The notes under the pieces were generated by a model. That model saw only the letters and a list, made by a program, of their open reading frames with translations, had not been told where the DNA came from and made no database searches. Made by a program: the position numbers and the translations under genes. Positions 18,355 to 28,907 of a DNA stretch of 64,000 nt are shown in pieces; within the stretch, counting starts at the first letter, position 1, and each line of letters starts with the position of its first letter. Source of the stretch: Shewanella fidelis ATCC BAA-318 (GTDB lineage Bacteria; Pseudomonadota; Gammaproteobacteria; Enterobacterales; Shewanellaceae); assembly GCF_000518605.1 (NCBI RefSeq), contig NZ_JADX01000017.1, forward strand, positions 1 to 64,000. Direction: 5' to 3'.

Positions 18355-21300
18355 ATGTTACCCAAGTTATCGCATCAACAAACACTTGAACCTATCTATC
18401 TTTCCTTTTTATCTGCATTGGAACAGGGCGCATTTGCTGGTGATATCGACACGCGTTACAGTGCTAGGTTAGCCCAAGCAACCGATAATTCAGTTTACCA
18501 ATTTTTGCCTCAAGCCGTGATCTACCCAAAAACGGCGCAAGATGTGCAATTTGCATTAATGCTTGCCAATAACGCTGAATTTGAAAAAGTGGTGTTTAGC
18601 GCACGTGGTGGTGGAACTGGCACTAATGGTCAATCATTGACCCACGGCATTATTATCGATATGTCGCGTTATATGAATCAAGTGCTTGAAGTTAATGCTG
18701 AAGAAGGCTGGGTTAGGGTGCAGGCCGGTGTAGTAAAGGATGCCCTTAATGATGCGTTACGCCCTCACGGTTTTTTCTTTAGTCCTGATCTTTCGACATC
18801 AAACCGCGCAACCCTTGGCGGGATGATCAATACAGATGCCTCAGGAGCGGGTTCACTGGTTTACGGTAAGACATCTGATCATGTATTGGGTTTAACCAGT
18901 GCTTTATATGATGGTTCGATACTGAGTACATCTCCGCTCAGCAAAGAACAGTTAGCTAATGTCGACTCTGTGACAGATAATTTATTAGGGCAGCAGCTGA
19001 TCTCAACGATTGCAAATATCTGCTTAGATAATCGGCAGAAAATCGAGCTACGTTTTCCTAAATTAAACCGTTTTTTAACGGGCTATGACTTAAAAAATGT
19101 GTGGGATGACGAGCTAGAGCAATTTGATTTATCGCGCATTATCGCAGGCTCTGAAGGCACCTTAGCAGTCATCACTGAGGCAAAGCTAAATATTACGCCT
19201 CTGCCAACCTGTCGAATGATGGTCAATATCAAATATGACTCGTTTGAATCCGCACTGCGCCACGCGCCAGATCTAGTGAAAGCGAATGCAACCGTTGTTG
19301 AAACCGTCGATTCAAAAGTCTTAAATCTTGCTAAGCAAGATATTATTTGGCATTCAGTATCCGAGCTGATCAAAGATGTACCAGGTAAAGAGATTGACGG
19401 CCTGAATATGGTCGAATTTGCCGGTGAGCAAGCTGATGTAGCAGCTCGTGTTGCAAACTTAGAAGCTATGCTGACTGTGCAGGTGAACCAAAATGAAGCG
19501 GGGTTACTGGGTTACCAAGTAACCTCAGATAAAAGCAGCATTAATACGATTTATGCGATGCGTAAGAAAGCGGTTGGTTTATTAGGCGCAGCAAAAGGCA
19601 GCCGTAAACCTATCGCGTTTGCTGAAGATACCGCGGTTCCACCAGAGAAACTTGCCGATTTTATCTTGGAATTTAGAGCACTACTTGATAGTCATCAATT
19701 ACAATACGGCATGTTTGGTCATGTCGATGCTGGGGTACTGCATGTTCGTCCTGCGCTTGATATGTGTGATGAGCAAGATGAGCGCTTGCTTAAAACGATT
19801 TCTGATCAAGTGGCGGATTTGACACTTAAGTATGGCGGCTTGATGTGGGGCGAGCACGGTAAAGGCGTGCGCGGCGAATATGGCCCTGCTGTATTTGGTG
19901 AGGAACTATATGGTTTATTGGAAGAGGTTAAAGGCTTATTTGACCCTAGTAATAAGCTTAACCCAGGTAAGTTGGTTGCGCCTAAAGGCAGCGGGCCAAT
20001 GCTATATAACGTTGATAGTGTAAAACGTGGCGCATTTGATAGACAAATACCAATAAAAACCCGTGAAGCCTTTCCTGATGTGATGAATTGCAATGGTAAT
20101 GGTCTTTGCTTTAACTACAGTGTTTATTCTCCAATGTGTCCGTCATTTAAGGTGACAGGTGACCGCATTCATTCTCCTAAAGGTCGAGCAGGTCTGATGC
20201 GCGAATGGTTGCGCTTATTAGAGGCTGAAGGCGTCGATGTTAATGAGCTTGCTCGAGCTAAACCTTTAGGTTGGTTGCAGCGCGCACAAAACACCTTAAA
20301 AATCGATAAAGAATACGATTATTCCCATGAAGTGATGGAGTCATTAAAAGGTTGTTTAGCTTGTAAAGCCTGCTCAAGTCAGTGTCCAGTTAAAGTCGAT
20401 GTGCCTAAGTTTAGAGCACAATTTTTCGATATCTATTATCAGCGTTATTTACGCCCTGCAAAAGATTACTTAGTCGCTGGGATTGAAGATTCTCTACCTT
20501 TAATGGCGAGCGCACCAAGACTGGTTAACGCAGTATCACAGAATAGTCTTAGTAAGTGGGTCATTAAAAAATCGCTCGGTTATGTTGATGCACCGGCGTT
20601 ATCAGTACCAACACTTAAGCAGCGATTAGAGGGGCATCCGAGTAGGGGTTATGATTTAGCTGCATTGCAGCAAATCCCCGAGAATGAACGTAGTCAGTAT
20701 GTGCTGGTGGTACAAGATCCGTTTAATAGTTTTTATGAAGCAGGTACGGTTTATCACTTTATTCAGTTAATTGAAAAGCTGGGTCTAAAGCCGGTGTTAT
20801 TGCCATTTAAGCCAAATGGTAAACCTATTCACATCAAAGGGTTCCTTGATAAGTTTGCCCGTACTGCAAAATCGACCGCAGATTTTCTCAATCAAGTGGC
20901 GGAGCTTAAGATGCCTATGGTGGGGATCGATCCTGCATTAGTGCTTTGTTATCGTGATGAGTATAAAGAGGTACTCGCCGGCGCGCGCGGGAATTTCCAT
21001 GTGCAACTTGCAAACGAATGGCTTTTAGATGCACTGAGTAATGTACCAACTCGAGAGATGTTAGCTGGTGATGACGCGAAGGAGTTTACTTGGTTTAGTC
21101 ATTGTACAGAATCAACGGCTAAGCCTAATACCGCTAAAGAGTGGCAGCATATTTTCCAGCATTTTGGCGCTAAACTAAATACGGTCAATTTAGGTTGCTG
21201 CGGAATGGCTGGCACCTACGGCCATGAGGCAGAAAACCTTGAGCGTTCTAAAACCCTGTATAGTATGTCATGGGAACACACCTTGACTCAGCTACCGCAA

Positions 21301-21402
21301 TCGCAGGTGTTGATCTCTGGTTACTCATGTCGAAGTCAAGTAAAGCGCTTTAGCGGTTTTAAGCCAAAACATCCTGTAGAAGCATTATTAACGCTAATTT
21401 GA
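18355..21402 (+). CDS. ydiJ: YdiJ-family FAD/4Fe-4S oxidoreductase
   Basis: Large cytoplasmic or membrane-peripheral flavin and iron-sulfur oxidoreductase of about 1015 residues, matching E. coli YdiJ in length and order. The N-terminal FAD-binding PCMH domain contains SARGGGTGTNGQSL. A FAD-linked oxidase C-domain carries MFGHVDAGVLHVRP and WGEHGKGVRGEY. The ferredoxin-like region has CNGNGLCFNYSVYSPMCPSF and CLACKACSSQCPVKVDV. A C-terminal CCG domain has HCTEST and NLGCCGMAGTYGHE. It is a D-2-hydroxyacid dehydrogenase by family; the substrate (lactate or 2-hydroxyglutarate) is not determined. The start MLPKLS at 18355 aligns with MIPQIS as recalled for E. coli YdiJ; ATG 18340 is the in-frame alternative. 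It lies beyond the ppsA terminator, so it is probably transcribed separately. Confidence 0.88.
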   Translation: MLPKLSHQQTLEPIYLSFLSALEQGAFAGDIDTRYSARLAQATDNSVYQFLPQAVIYPKTAQDVQFALMLANNAEFEKVVFSARGGGTGTNGQSLTHGIIIDMSRYMNQVLEVNAEEGWVRVQAGVVKDALNDALRPHGFFFSPDLSTSNRATLGGMINTDASGAGSLVYGKTSDHVLGLTSALYDGSILSTSPLSKEQLANVDSVTDNLLGQQLISTIANICLDNRQKIELRFPKLNRFLTGYDLKNVWDDELEQFDLSRIIAGSEGTLAVITEAKLNITPLPTCRMMVNIKYDSFESALRHAPDLVKANATVVETVDSKVLNLAKQDIIWHSVSELIKDVPGKEIDGLNMVEFAGEQADVAARVANLEAMLTVQVNQNEAGLLGYQVTSDKSSINTIYAMRKKAVGLLGAAKGSRKPIAFAEDTAVPPEKLADFILEFRALLDSHQLQYGMFGHVDAGVLHVRPALDMCDEQDERLLKTISDQVADLTLKYGGLMWGEHGKGVRGEYGPAVFGEELYGLLEEVKGLFDPSNKLNPGKLVAPKGSGPMLYNVDSVKRGAFDRQIPIKTREAFPDVMNCNGNGLCFNYSVYSPMCPSFKVTGDRIHSPKGRAGLMREWLRLLEAEGVDVNELARAKPLGWLQRAQNTLKIDKEYDYSHEVMESLKGCLACKACSSQCPVKVDVPKFRAQFFDIYYQRYLRPAKDYLVAGIEDSLPLMASAPRLVNAVSQNSLSKWVIKKSLGYVDAPALSVPTLKQRLEGHPSRGYDLAALQQIPENERSQYVLVVQDPFNSFYEAGTVYHFIQLIEKLGLKPVLLPFKPNGKPIHIKGFLDKFARTAKSTADFLNQVAELKMPMVGIDPALVLCYRDEYKEVLAGARGNFHVQLANEWLLDALSNVPTREMLAGDDAKEFTWFSHCTESTAKPNTAKEWQHIFQHFGAKLNTVNLGCCGMAGTYGHEAENLERSKTLYSMSWEHTLTQLPQSQVLISGYSCRSQVKRFSGFKPKHPVEALLTLI

Positions 21403-21411
21403 TCCTTGACT

Positions 21412-21443
21412 AAACCACCTAGATTGTTAGGTGGTTTTTTGTT
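21412..21443 (+). terminator. ydiJ terminator
   Basis: Stem AACCACCT / AGGTGGTT with loop AGATTGTT-like bases, then TTTTGTTTT. An in-frame TTG upstream of the next gene would be inside it, which argues for the downstream ATG start there. Confidence 0.85.
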
Positions 21444-21462
21444 TTATTGGCTAGGGCATATT

Positions 21463-21906
21463 ATGACTACTGAACAAGATGAAGCGAATGATGTGACAGA
21501 AGTGCTTGGTTCGTTGTCGCATCGGAAAGATCTGTGTAGCGAAGCTAGCTTGTTTGAAATAGATGACAAAGGTGATTGGTTTTATCAATCAGGTAAACTA
21601 CCACTTAAGTTTTGTAAACTATTTGCCACTATTTTACACCGGATTGAAGGCCAGTATTTACTGATCACACCTGTTGAAAGATTGCGTGTGGCCGTTGCCT
21701 CTCAAGCGCTAATTGTGGTCGATTATCAGGCTTGTGATAACGGTAGTTACATTGTTAATACCAGCATTGGTAGCCAGCATGCAGTCGAAAGCTTTGACGA
21801 GTTTATCGTGCATGAAGATGGAGTGACGATTACGTTTGAGCGTGGGGTAGAGGCTAAGTTCGCTAGAGCGTGTTTTTACCGCTTTATCAATGAGTTTATT
21901 ATTTAA
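21463..21906 (+). CDS. DUF1285-family protein
   Basis: A 147-residue soluble protein matching the DUF1285 pattern: an L(C)-x-x-x-x-LFEIDDKGDWFYQSGK opening, then KLFATILHRIEGQYLLITPVE and a second half of short beta strands. Function is unknown; no catalytic residues are apparent. ATG 21463 follows AGGG at normal spacing. It is 20 bases past the ydiJ terminator, so readthrough or its own weak promoter is needed. It is followed by a long gap containing a MITE-like repeat. Confidence 0.7.
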   Translation: MTTEQDEANDVTEVLGSLSHRKDLCSEASLFEIDDKGDWFYQSGKLPLKFCKLFATILHRIEGQYLLITPVERLRVAVASQALIVVDYQACDNGSYIVNTSIGSQHAVESFDEFIVHEDGVTITFERGVEAKFARACFYRFINEFII

Positions 21907-22356
21907 CTTCTCGCTTTTTCGTTTTAATCACTTTTACTTACATTGATCCTTTTTAATTCAAGATAATGAAACTTAAGTGTTTTGTATGAAAGCTGAATAA
22001 TTAGCATACAGTAATGCTAGTTTCTTTTGATGTAGATGATAAGATTATACCAATTAGTATAAGAAGTTGATCTACTCAGAGCGATTTTGGCAATCTAATT
22101 CAAGGCGAATAACTGAAAGAATGGTTGCTCCCTTGTGAAGTTATTCAACGCACAAGTAGGCAGCCAAAAACGCTCCAGAATGGCGAGTTTGAGCGGCTCT
22201 GATCCTGCGACTCTTGATAAAAAGAGCAAGCTTGAACCTAGTTTAACTATGCTCTTCACTCGTTGCCTTGTCTCAGTGCCGCTAAATTCTCGCTGAGCGA
22301 CCAAATCTTTATACTAGTTGGTATTATACAAACCCCGCAGGCTCAGGAGGTGCTAA
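21907..22356. other. Gene-free stretch with MITE-like copy 2
   Basis: About 450 bases. The first 140 are AT-rich with no recognised site; the remainder is the second full MITE-like copy (22045-22327), whose right end is 18 bases from the marR ribosome site. Any marR promoter must therefore lie within or straddle the repeat. Confidence 0.6.
22045..22327. repeat. MITE-like repeat, copy 2
   Basis: Second full copy, about 283 bp, with terminal inverted repeats: left TTATACCAATTAGTATAAGA, right (reverse complement) AATACCAACTAGTATAAAGA. It is longer than copy 1 by an internal stretch including GACTCTTGATAAAAAGAGC, which can itself form a small hairpin. A reading frame on the minus strand inside it is not conserved in copy 1 and is not annotated. 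Confidence 0.82.
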
Positions 22357-22770
22357 TTGAATCGATTTGAGAGTCTAGCTGACTTGGTATCTCATTTGAA
22401 TGTTGATCTGCAAAATGCACTGGATCAGCGGCTAAAGCGATACGAGTTGGACATCAAACTTTGGCCAGTTTTGTTTTCCTTATGGCAAGAGGAAGGCGTG
22501 ACCCAAACTGCGCTTTCAAAACGTTGTGATGTGGCAAACTACACTATGACTCGTTTGCTAGACCAATTACAGCAACAAGGCTTAATCACCCGCCACCAAG
22601 ATGCTGACAACCGTCGAGCATTTCAAATTTATCTTACCGATAGCGGTAAAGCGCTTGAACAAGACTTAGTGAGAGAAGCTGAGAGAGTTAATGAAGCTTT
22701 CTTAGAGTATCTTGCGGTTGAAGAAAGAGCACAGCTTTTATTGCTGCTGAATAAAATTAATCGTTATTAG
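22357..22770 (+). CDS. MarR-family transcriptional regulator
   Basis: Winged-helix DNA-binding protein of 137 residues. The core reads GVTQTALSKRCDVANYTMTRLLDQLQQQGLITRHQDADNRRAFQIYLTD split as recognition helix and wing, with the DxRxx wing signature as DNRR. The start is TTG 22357, fixed by an excellent AGGAGG seven bases upstream. A lipoprotein gene follows 58 bases downstream on the same strand and may be its target. The ligand is unknown. The upstream region is occupied by the MITE-like element. Confidence 0.88.
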   Translation: MNRFESLADLVSHLNVDLQNALDQRLKRYELDIKLWPVLFSLWQEEGVTQTALSKRCDVANYTMTRLLDQLQQQGLITRHQDADNRRAFQIYLTDSGKALEQDLVREAERVNEAFLEYLAVEERAQLLLLLNKINRY

Positions 22771-22828
22771 CCGTATGTTGCTCTAAACATAGATTTAATT
22801 ATAGACAATAAGCAGCTAAGGAATATTT

Positions 22829-23257
22829 ATGAAACCATTGTTAATTACGGTTTGCGCTACGTTAATGCTAAGTGCTTGTTCAATAAATATTAATAAGCCT
22901 AAAAGTCCTGAGCCGCACGTAGACTCATCAGTAAGTAAGGTTGACTTGCAAGACAGTAGTGCTGTGTTTATTAAGGCTATAAAGCTTGCTAACGGTTATA
23001 GCGTTATTGTTGAGGAGGGCAGGTTAGAGCCGCGTTCAATCGGTAGTATTACCGCAAAGCTATACCGAGATCTTAATGTTGGTGACTTTGCTGATGCAGT
23101 GAGCTTTGTTCGTGATGGCACGATTATTAAAACTGAGCTGATTGAAAACAGTAAGGAAAAACAAAAATTGGCGATCACAACAGTTACTGCAGGAAGTGGT
23201 GACTATCAAAATACACAATTGCTTTGTATAAAAGCCGCTAACATCACACTGTGTTAG
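22829..23257 (+). CDS. Predicted lipoprotein, unknown function
   Basis: A 142-residue protein with a signal peptide ending LSAC, so Cys17 is the predicted lipidation site; serine follows, favouring the outer membrane. The mature region is a short low-complexity linker followed by strand-rich sequence with VIVEEGRLEPRSIGSITAKLYRD and two cysteines near the C-terminus (LLCIKAANITLC) that could form a disulfide. I do not recognise the family. It follows marR in the same orientation, with a good start context. Confidence 0.75.
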   Translation: MKPLLITVCATLMLSACSININKPKSPEPHVDSSVSKVDLQDSSAVFIKAIKLANGYSVIVEEGRLEPRSIGSITAKLYRDLNVGDFADAVSFVRDGTIIKTELIENSKEKQKLAITTVTAGSGDYQNTQLLCIKAANITLC

Positions 23258-23299
23258 TTTCTGACGCGATTAAATCTGAGCTAAGTCTCCCTATTTTTC

Positions 23300-23653
23300 C
23301 TAAGCCATAGTTAGCAAAAATACCAAGACGAGGCCGATAGAAAGTATCGCCTGCTGAGCGAGTTGTCGGTAGGGATAAGGCTCTTTCTTAGGTTGAGTTA
23401 AACTGGCCACAAGGTTATTTTGTTTGTAGATATGACATACAAGCTGATCAGTATTTGGCTCGAGCAAAAGCAATAAAGTTGCAGCTTTACCATCATGCAA
23501 CGTCATGTCATGTTGGCTATGTTGGCCAAAATTGAGTTTTCTAGATACGCGCTTGCCATTAATAAACATCTGTTCAAGTCCAGACCAGTTACTGGCTTGT
23601 AACTCAATATTATCTTGATTAAGGGCGTATTTAAATATCACCATATCCATCAT
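23300..23653 (-). CDS. Small membrane-anchored protein, unknown function
   Basis: A 117-residue protein with a soluble N-terminal part (about 1-90) of beta-strand character and a single C-terminal hydrophobic segment (AILSIGLVLVFLLTMA), so it is probably tail-anchored. Three closely spaced ATG codons (23653, 23650, 23644) follow GCGGAA and the true start is ambiguous by three residues. No domain recognised. It converges with the lipoprotein gene. Confidence 0.65.
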   Translation of the reverse strand: MMDMVIFKYALNQDNIELQASNWSGLEQMFINGKRVSRKLNFGQHSQHDMTLHDGKAATLLLLLEPNTDQLVCHIYKQNNLVASLTQPKKEPYPYRQLAQQAILSIGLVLVFLLTMA

Positions 23654-23795
23654 TTCCGCTTTAAACAGGGCTTATAAGTCAAGCAGATGAATTGAGTTAT
23701 TTCCAGTACAAGGTGTAGGTGGAAGTAGATTTAAGCAAAATATCAATATGTTTTATAATGAAATTTATTCATTTATAAGTTTGGTGTTTTTATAT

Positions 23796-23824
23796 AAAAA
23801 TACCCAGCACATGGCTGGGTATTG
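23796..23824 (-). terminator. Leucine dehydrogenase terminator
   Basis: Stem TACCCAGC / GCTGGGTA with loop ACATG and a T-rich tail on the minus strand, just after the dehydrogenase stop codon. Confidence 0.85.
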
Positions 23825-23850
23825 AGTGTTTTGCTTTAGTTTGCTAAATG

Positions 23851-24882
23851 TTATTTTGCTGCGTTGATAATATTTCGCGCCATTTCATCAGCAACGTCGC
23901 CAGTGGTACGATTTTGCTCAACTGACTGAGTGAAAATCGTTAGTAGCGTGTTGTAGATCTCTTCAACTTTTGCCGTAGCAGCTGATGCGTCATAATCTTT
24001 TTCGAATGATACATTAATAATACCGCCAGCATTAATCACATAATCTGGGGCGTATAAAATACCAAGATCTTTAAGCATCTCACCATGGCGAACTTCAGCA
24101 AGTTGGTTATTTGCACAGCCAGCAACAATCGTTGCTTTTAACATTGGGATAGTTATGTCATTAATTGTTGCCCCCAGTGCACAAGGAGCATAAACATCAA
24201 CATCTTGATGATAAATATCTTGTGGAGCGACAACGGTTGCGCCAAATTCAGTTGCAACGCGATCGAGTGAGTCTTGATGAATGTCAGTAACAATAAGTTC
24301 AGCGCCTTCAGCGTGTAAATGGCGACATAGGTAATAACCCACATGGCCAACGCCTTGAACTGATATTTTTAAGCCTTTTAGGCTATCTAGACCGCGCTGG
24401 TGCTTAACCGCTGCTTTAATACCTAAGTAGGTTCCTAATGCGGTAAATGGAGATGGATCACCACTTTTACCTTCTAAACCCGCCATATAAGGGGTTTCTT
24501 GGTGGGCAATCATAATATCTGCAGTTGATACACCAACATCTTCTGCCGAATAATATTTGCCACCTAATGTATCAATACAGCGCCCGAACGCTCTAAATAG
24601 TGCTTCTCTGTCCTGCACTTTTGGGTCGGCAATAATGACGGATTTACCACCACCCATTGCCAAACCTGCTAATGCATTTTTATAGGTCATGCCGCGTGAT
24701 AAACGTAATACGTCAGTGATAGCCTCATCATCTGATTCATAGTTCCACATTCTACAACCACCAACTGCAGGTCCAAGGTTAGTGTTGTGGATAGCGATAA
24801 TGGCTTTTAAGCCGCTTTCTTTATCATGACAAAAGACGACTTGTTCGTGGTCGTCGAAAGAGATGTGATTAAAAATTGCCAC
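23851..24882 (-). CDS. ldh: Leucine/branched-chain amino acid dehydrogenase
   Basis: NAD-dependent oxidative deaminase of 343 residues in the Glu/Leu/Phe/Val dehydrogenase family, converting branched-chain amino acids to 2-oxoacids and ammonia. The substrate pocket and catalytic lysine are in GLAMGGGKSVI (Lys about 80), the upstream glycine segment reads GPAVGGCRMW, and the Rossmann motif is VQGVGHVGYYLC. INAGGIINV near the C-terminus is also conserved. Leucine rather than valine or phenylalanine is the usual family assignment, but specificity is inferred. A half-site TGGTCTA like the CrbR-candidate palindrome lies about 50 bases upstream; this is weak. Confidence 0.93.
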   Translation of the reverse strand: MAIFNHISFDDHEQVVFCHDKESGLKAIIAIHNTNLGPAVGGCRMWNYESDDEAITDVLRLSRGMTYKNALAGLAMGGGKSVIIADPKVQDREALFRAFGRCIDTLGGKYYSAEDVGVSTADIMIAHQETPYMAGLEGKSGDPSPFTALGTYLGIKAAVKHQRGLDSLKGLKISVQGVGHVGYYLCRHLHAEGAELIVTDIHQDSLDRVATEFGATVVAPQDIYHQDVDVYAPCALGATINDITIPMLKATIVAGCANNQLAEVRHGEMLKDLGILYAPDYVINAGGIINVSFEKDYDASAATAKVEEIYNTLLTIFTQSVEQNRTTGDVADEMARNIINAAK

Positions 24883-25147
24883 TTGTTGATCTCCGCTGTG
24901 AGCATCGAATGACCGCTGCTGTAGGATTACAGAGTGGTCTACTTGTTATATTTATTGCAGAACGATAGCATTTAGCGATACTCTCAATAAAGTAAAGATT
25001 CGGAATATTTGTGATCTGTCTGGCAATTTTGCTTTCCACTTTACGTTAACGTAAAGTTGTTGCTTAATTTCAGTGTCGAAGCTGTGAAAATTTATTTATA
25101 TTCTCATGCAGGCAGAAATCAAAATAACAATAAGAAAGGAAGTATTA

Positions 25148-25573
25148 ATGGCTGAAGAAGTAGTAGATCAAGAGCAGCAAATTCAGGAGTGGACTCGAGC
25201 TCAGTTTCAAAAGGCAAACAAGTTCTTAGCGGAAAAAGGCATCATGCCAAATAAGGTCTATGCCGAAGAAAGTCGTTACTTAGCACCTTATGTCGCATTG
25301 TGGAAAATTGATTCGAAGAAGCCGACTAAGAAAACTTATTGGGTAATGTCGGGTGACTTGCCTTCTGACTATGTTGAAGTGAGTGTAGCGGCAACAGCTC
25401 GAGAAGCACTACGCCATTTTTCAATGATGTGGCAGATGAAAGCAGAAAATATTCAACGTTCAGGTTTAACTAAAGATCCTGCTCAGGCAAAATTTGCTCA
25501 GCTGCTAGTGTCTCGTGCAGAAAGCCTATATAAGATGCAGGCCGATGACAGTATCTGGCAGCCAAAGGCCTAA
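25148..25573 (+). CDS. DUF4826-like protein
   Basis: A 141-residue soluble protein of unknown function. The sequence WTRAQFQKANKFLAEKG, ESRYLAPYVALWKI, WVMSGDLPSDYVE and ALRHFSMMWQMKAENIQR matches the DUF4826 pattern as I recall it. No catalytic site is apparent. ATG 25148 is used because AAAGGAAG precedes it at good spacing; an upstream in-frame ATG at 25106 lacks one. It is a single gene with a strong terminator. Confidence 0.72.
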   Translation: MAEEVVDQEQQIQEWTRAQFQKANKFLAEKGIMPNKVYAEESRYLAPYVALWKIDSKKPTKKTYWVMSGDLPSDYVEVSVAATAREALRHFSMMWQMKAENIQRSGLTKDPAQAKFAQLLVSRAESLYKMQADDSIWQPKA

Positions 25574-25587
25574 TACTTTAGCGCAGT

Positions 25588-25616
25588 AAAAAAGGCATCC
25601 GATGGATGCCTTTTAA
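25588..25616. terminator. Bidirectional terminator
   Basis: Stem AAAGGCATCC / GGATGCCTTT with loop GAT and A/T runs on both flanks, between the DUF4826-like gene and roxA, which converge. Confidence 0.9.
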
Positions 25617-25630
25617 TTTACTGCTTGGTA

Positions 25631-26761
25631 CTACTCCGCAAAATAGAAGTAGCCGCGATTCAGTAATTCAAGTATGACCTTTTCGGTTTCTGCTGTTTGC
25701 ATCAGGCTTACTGCTTGTTGATTATCAAAGCTAAAATTCTCGCACAACTTATTAATGTCAGCTTCTATGTGTGCTGGGTAGTTAAATGCTTCACCATTAA
25801 CAAAGATGCGTGATTCACTATCAGCTTCGACTCGCAGTAATTTTAGCCCTCCAATACGATACAGTAATGCACCTTGGCTAAGGTAGTCGGTAATATCTTC
25901 TGCAGAGTAAGGTTCATCTGGCTCGCAAATATCCAATTCAAATCGGTTCTGGCTGAGCATTTTACCTAGCATCGCTTGGTAGTTCTCTGGATTAGCTGCA
26001 AGCTCTGTAATTAACGCCATCATGTCTTGCTGATGTGAAGTGCTTATTTGGCTAGCAAGCTTTGGCTCGTTACTTGAAGTAAAACGCTTGAGGCCGCTGT
26101 TGTTGTCAATAAGTGAGTCAGCTAACTCACTAAATAACTCTTGCTGACTTGGCGCGCGAAAGCCTATTGAGTAGCTCATTGCTAGGGTTAAGGTTTGACC
26201 TTGATGGGGGTATCCAGGTGGGATGTAAAGCAGATCGCCCTTTTCAAGTACGGCATCAATAATAGGCTCAAACCCTTCAATCAATGGGGTGGTCGGGTCG
26301 TTATTTTTAGGCGCATAGTGGCCTTTGTCGCCAACAGCCCAGTGACGTTGACCTTCGCCTTGAATGATAAACACATCGTAATTATCGATATGTGCACCAA
26401 CTCCGCCACCAGGTGTGGCAAAAGACACCATTAAGTCATCAAAGCGCCAATCGGGAATAAAACGAAACGCATTAATGAGCTTATTTGAATCTGGATGCCA
26501 ATGGTTTAATGCCTGCACTAGCAATTGCCAGTTCGCGTCACCAAATTGCTCATACTCGTCAAAAGGGCCTTCAATAATTTGCCAATCATTAGTTTTTGTT
26601 ACGACCACTCGAGATGCCACAGCATCTTCAAAGGCAAGACCTGCAAGCTCATCTGCACTAATAATATCTTCAAATTGTTGAAAAGCATTTTTAATTAAAA
26701 TGGGCTTTTTTTGCCAGTATTGGCTAAGAAATTCAGCTGGGTCGAAGTTAAGAGTAAACAT
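25631..26761 (-). CDS. roxA: Ribosomal protein uL16 arginine hydroxylase (JmjC type)
   Basis: 2-oxoglutarate/Fe(II) oxygenase of 376 residues, homologous to E. coli YcfD/RoxA, which hydroxylates an arginine of ribosomal protein L16. The JmjC iron ligands are in GAHIDNYDVF (HxD) and in PPGYPHQG (distal His), within the sequence VGGGVGAH...YIPPGYPHQG of the family. The winged-helix-like C-terminal part ends in NRGYFYFAE. The start is ATG 26761 because the longer in-frame extension would cross the purB terminator at 26814-26850 and is hydrophobic and unrelated. It is the last gene downstream of purB on the minus strand, but separated by that terminator. Confidence 0.92.
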   Translation of the reverse strand: MFTLNFDPAEFLSQYWQKKPILIKNAFQQFEDIISADELAGLAFEDAVASRVVVTKTNDWQIIEGPFDEYEQFGDANWQLLVQALNHWHPDSNKLINAFRFIPDWRFDDLMVSFATPGGGVGAHIDNYDVFIIQGEGQRHWAVGDKGHYAPKNNDPTTPLIEGFEPIIDAVLEKGDLLYIPPGYPHQGQTLTLAMSYSIGFRAPSQQELFSELADSLIDNNSGLKRFTSSNEPKLASQISTSHQQDMMALITELAANPENYQAMLGKMLSQNRFELDICEPDEPYSAEDITDYLSQGALLYRIGGLKLLRVEADSESRIFVNGEAFNYPAHIEADINKLCENFSFDNQQAVSLMQTAETEKVILELLNRGYFYFAE

Positions 26762-26813
26762 AATGAGTGGGCTGCTCTTTTTTAAATGGGCAAGGAATAT
26801 GCAAAAAATAGAT

Positions 26814-26850
26814 AAAATAAAAGGCGTTAAGCCTAAGCTTAACGCCTTCT
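26814..26850 (-). terminator. purB terminator
   Basis: Stem AAGGCGTTAAGC / GCTTAACGCCTT with loop CTAA-like bases, followed on the minus strand by TTTATTTTAT. It separates purB from roxA. Confidence 0.88.
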
Positions 26851-26884
26851 TTAACACTTTAATAGCAAATGAGTAAAAAGCTAA

Positions 26885-28279
<1,395 letters not shown>

Positions 28280-28286
28280 TTAAATA

Positions 28287-28904
28287 TTATAGGGTGAGGC
28301 TTTTCATAGCTGTATCTACTATTGTTTTTCTTGAGAAGACAAGGTGCCTACGCTTGCCTCCTAATTGGCGCCAAAGTACTGCACTGCGCATGGCAGATAG
28401 TAACAGGGCGCGAATTTTGTGCTGTGTTTGGGTACGTTTGAGAAACTCAGGATTACCAGAGATCTGTAGCTTAGGGCCAAGCTCACTGATAATGTCACTG
28501 TATATACCTGCAAAGTTGGCGATAACTTGCTCGTCGGTGATCTCAAAATGATTTAATTGACGATGCACTTGGTTGATACGTTCAGAGAGCATGCCCATTG
28601 CGTTTGAAGAGCGTGTTAATTTACGCTCTAAAGCTAAAATACCAACTAAATAGCGGGTCACTTCAACGTCTTTTTGTTTAGCATCACCAAGCTGGCTAAC
28701 AATTAATTCATAGCCTTTTCTTAACGCGAACTTATCAGGATAAACATCACTTGTTGACTCAGGGTTAGTGACTAAAACAGAGCGCAAGCTTGCCGCTAAC
28801 GCATCTTTGTCTGAGTCACCGTGTCTTGCAACATACTGAACTTGGGCCACCGCTTGTAGAATTCCTGCGAAGGCCATAGTGCGTTCAAACAACTGATCAC
28901 TCAT
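28287..28904 (-). CDS. hflD: HflD, high-frequency lysogenization protein homologue
   Basis: Peripheral inner-membrane-associated helical protein of 205 residues. In E. coli HflD binds phage lambda CII and affects lysogeny; its cellular role is unclear. The opening [40 protein letters not shown] and [21 protein letters not shown] are characteristic. It sits three bases after mnmA and 31 bases before purB, the conserved mnmA-hflD-purB order, so it is co-transcribed. Confidence 0.94.
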   Translation of the reverse strand: MSDQLFERTMAFAGILQAVAQVQYVARHGDSDKDALAASLRSVLVTNPESTSDVYPDKFALRKGYELIVSQLGDAKQKDVEVTRYLVGILALERKLTRSSNAMGMLSERINQVHRQLNHFEITDEQVIANFAGIYSDIISELGPKLQISGNPEFLKRTQTQHKIRALLLSAMRSAVLWRQLGGKRRHLVFSRKTIVDTAMKSLTL

Positions 28905-28907
28905 TGA

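Noticed and set aside
22095..22304. 69-codon minus-strand frame inside MITE copy 2
   Set aside because: It lies entirely in a non-coding repeat, and copy 1 has no equivalent intact frame.
26762..26857. N-terminal 32-residue hydrophobic extension of roxA
   Set aside because: It runs through the purB terminator hairpin; family members start where ATG 26761 does.
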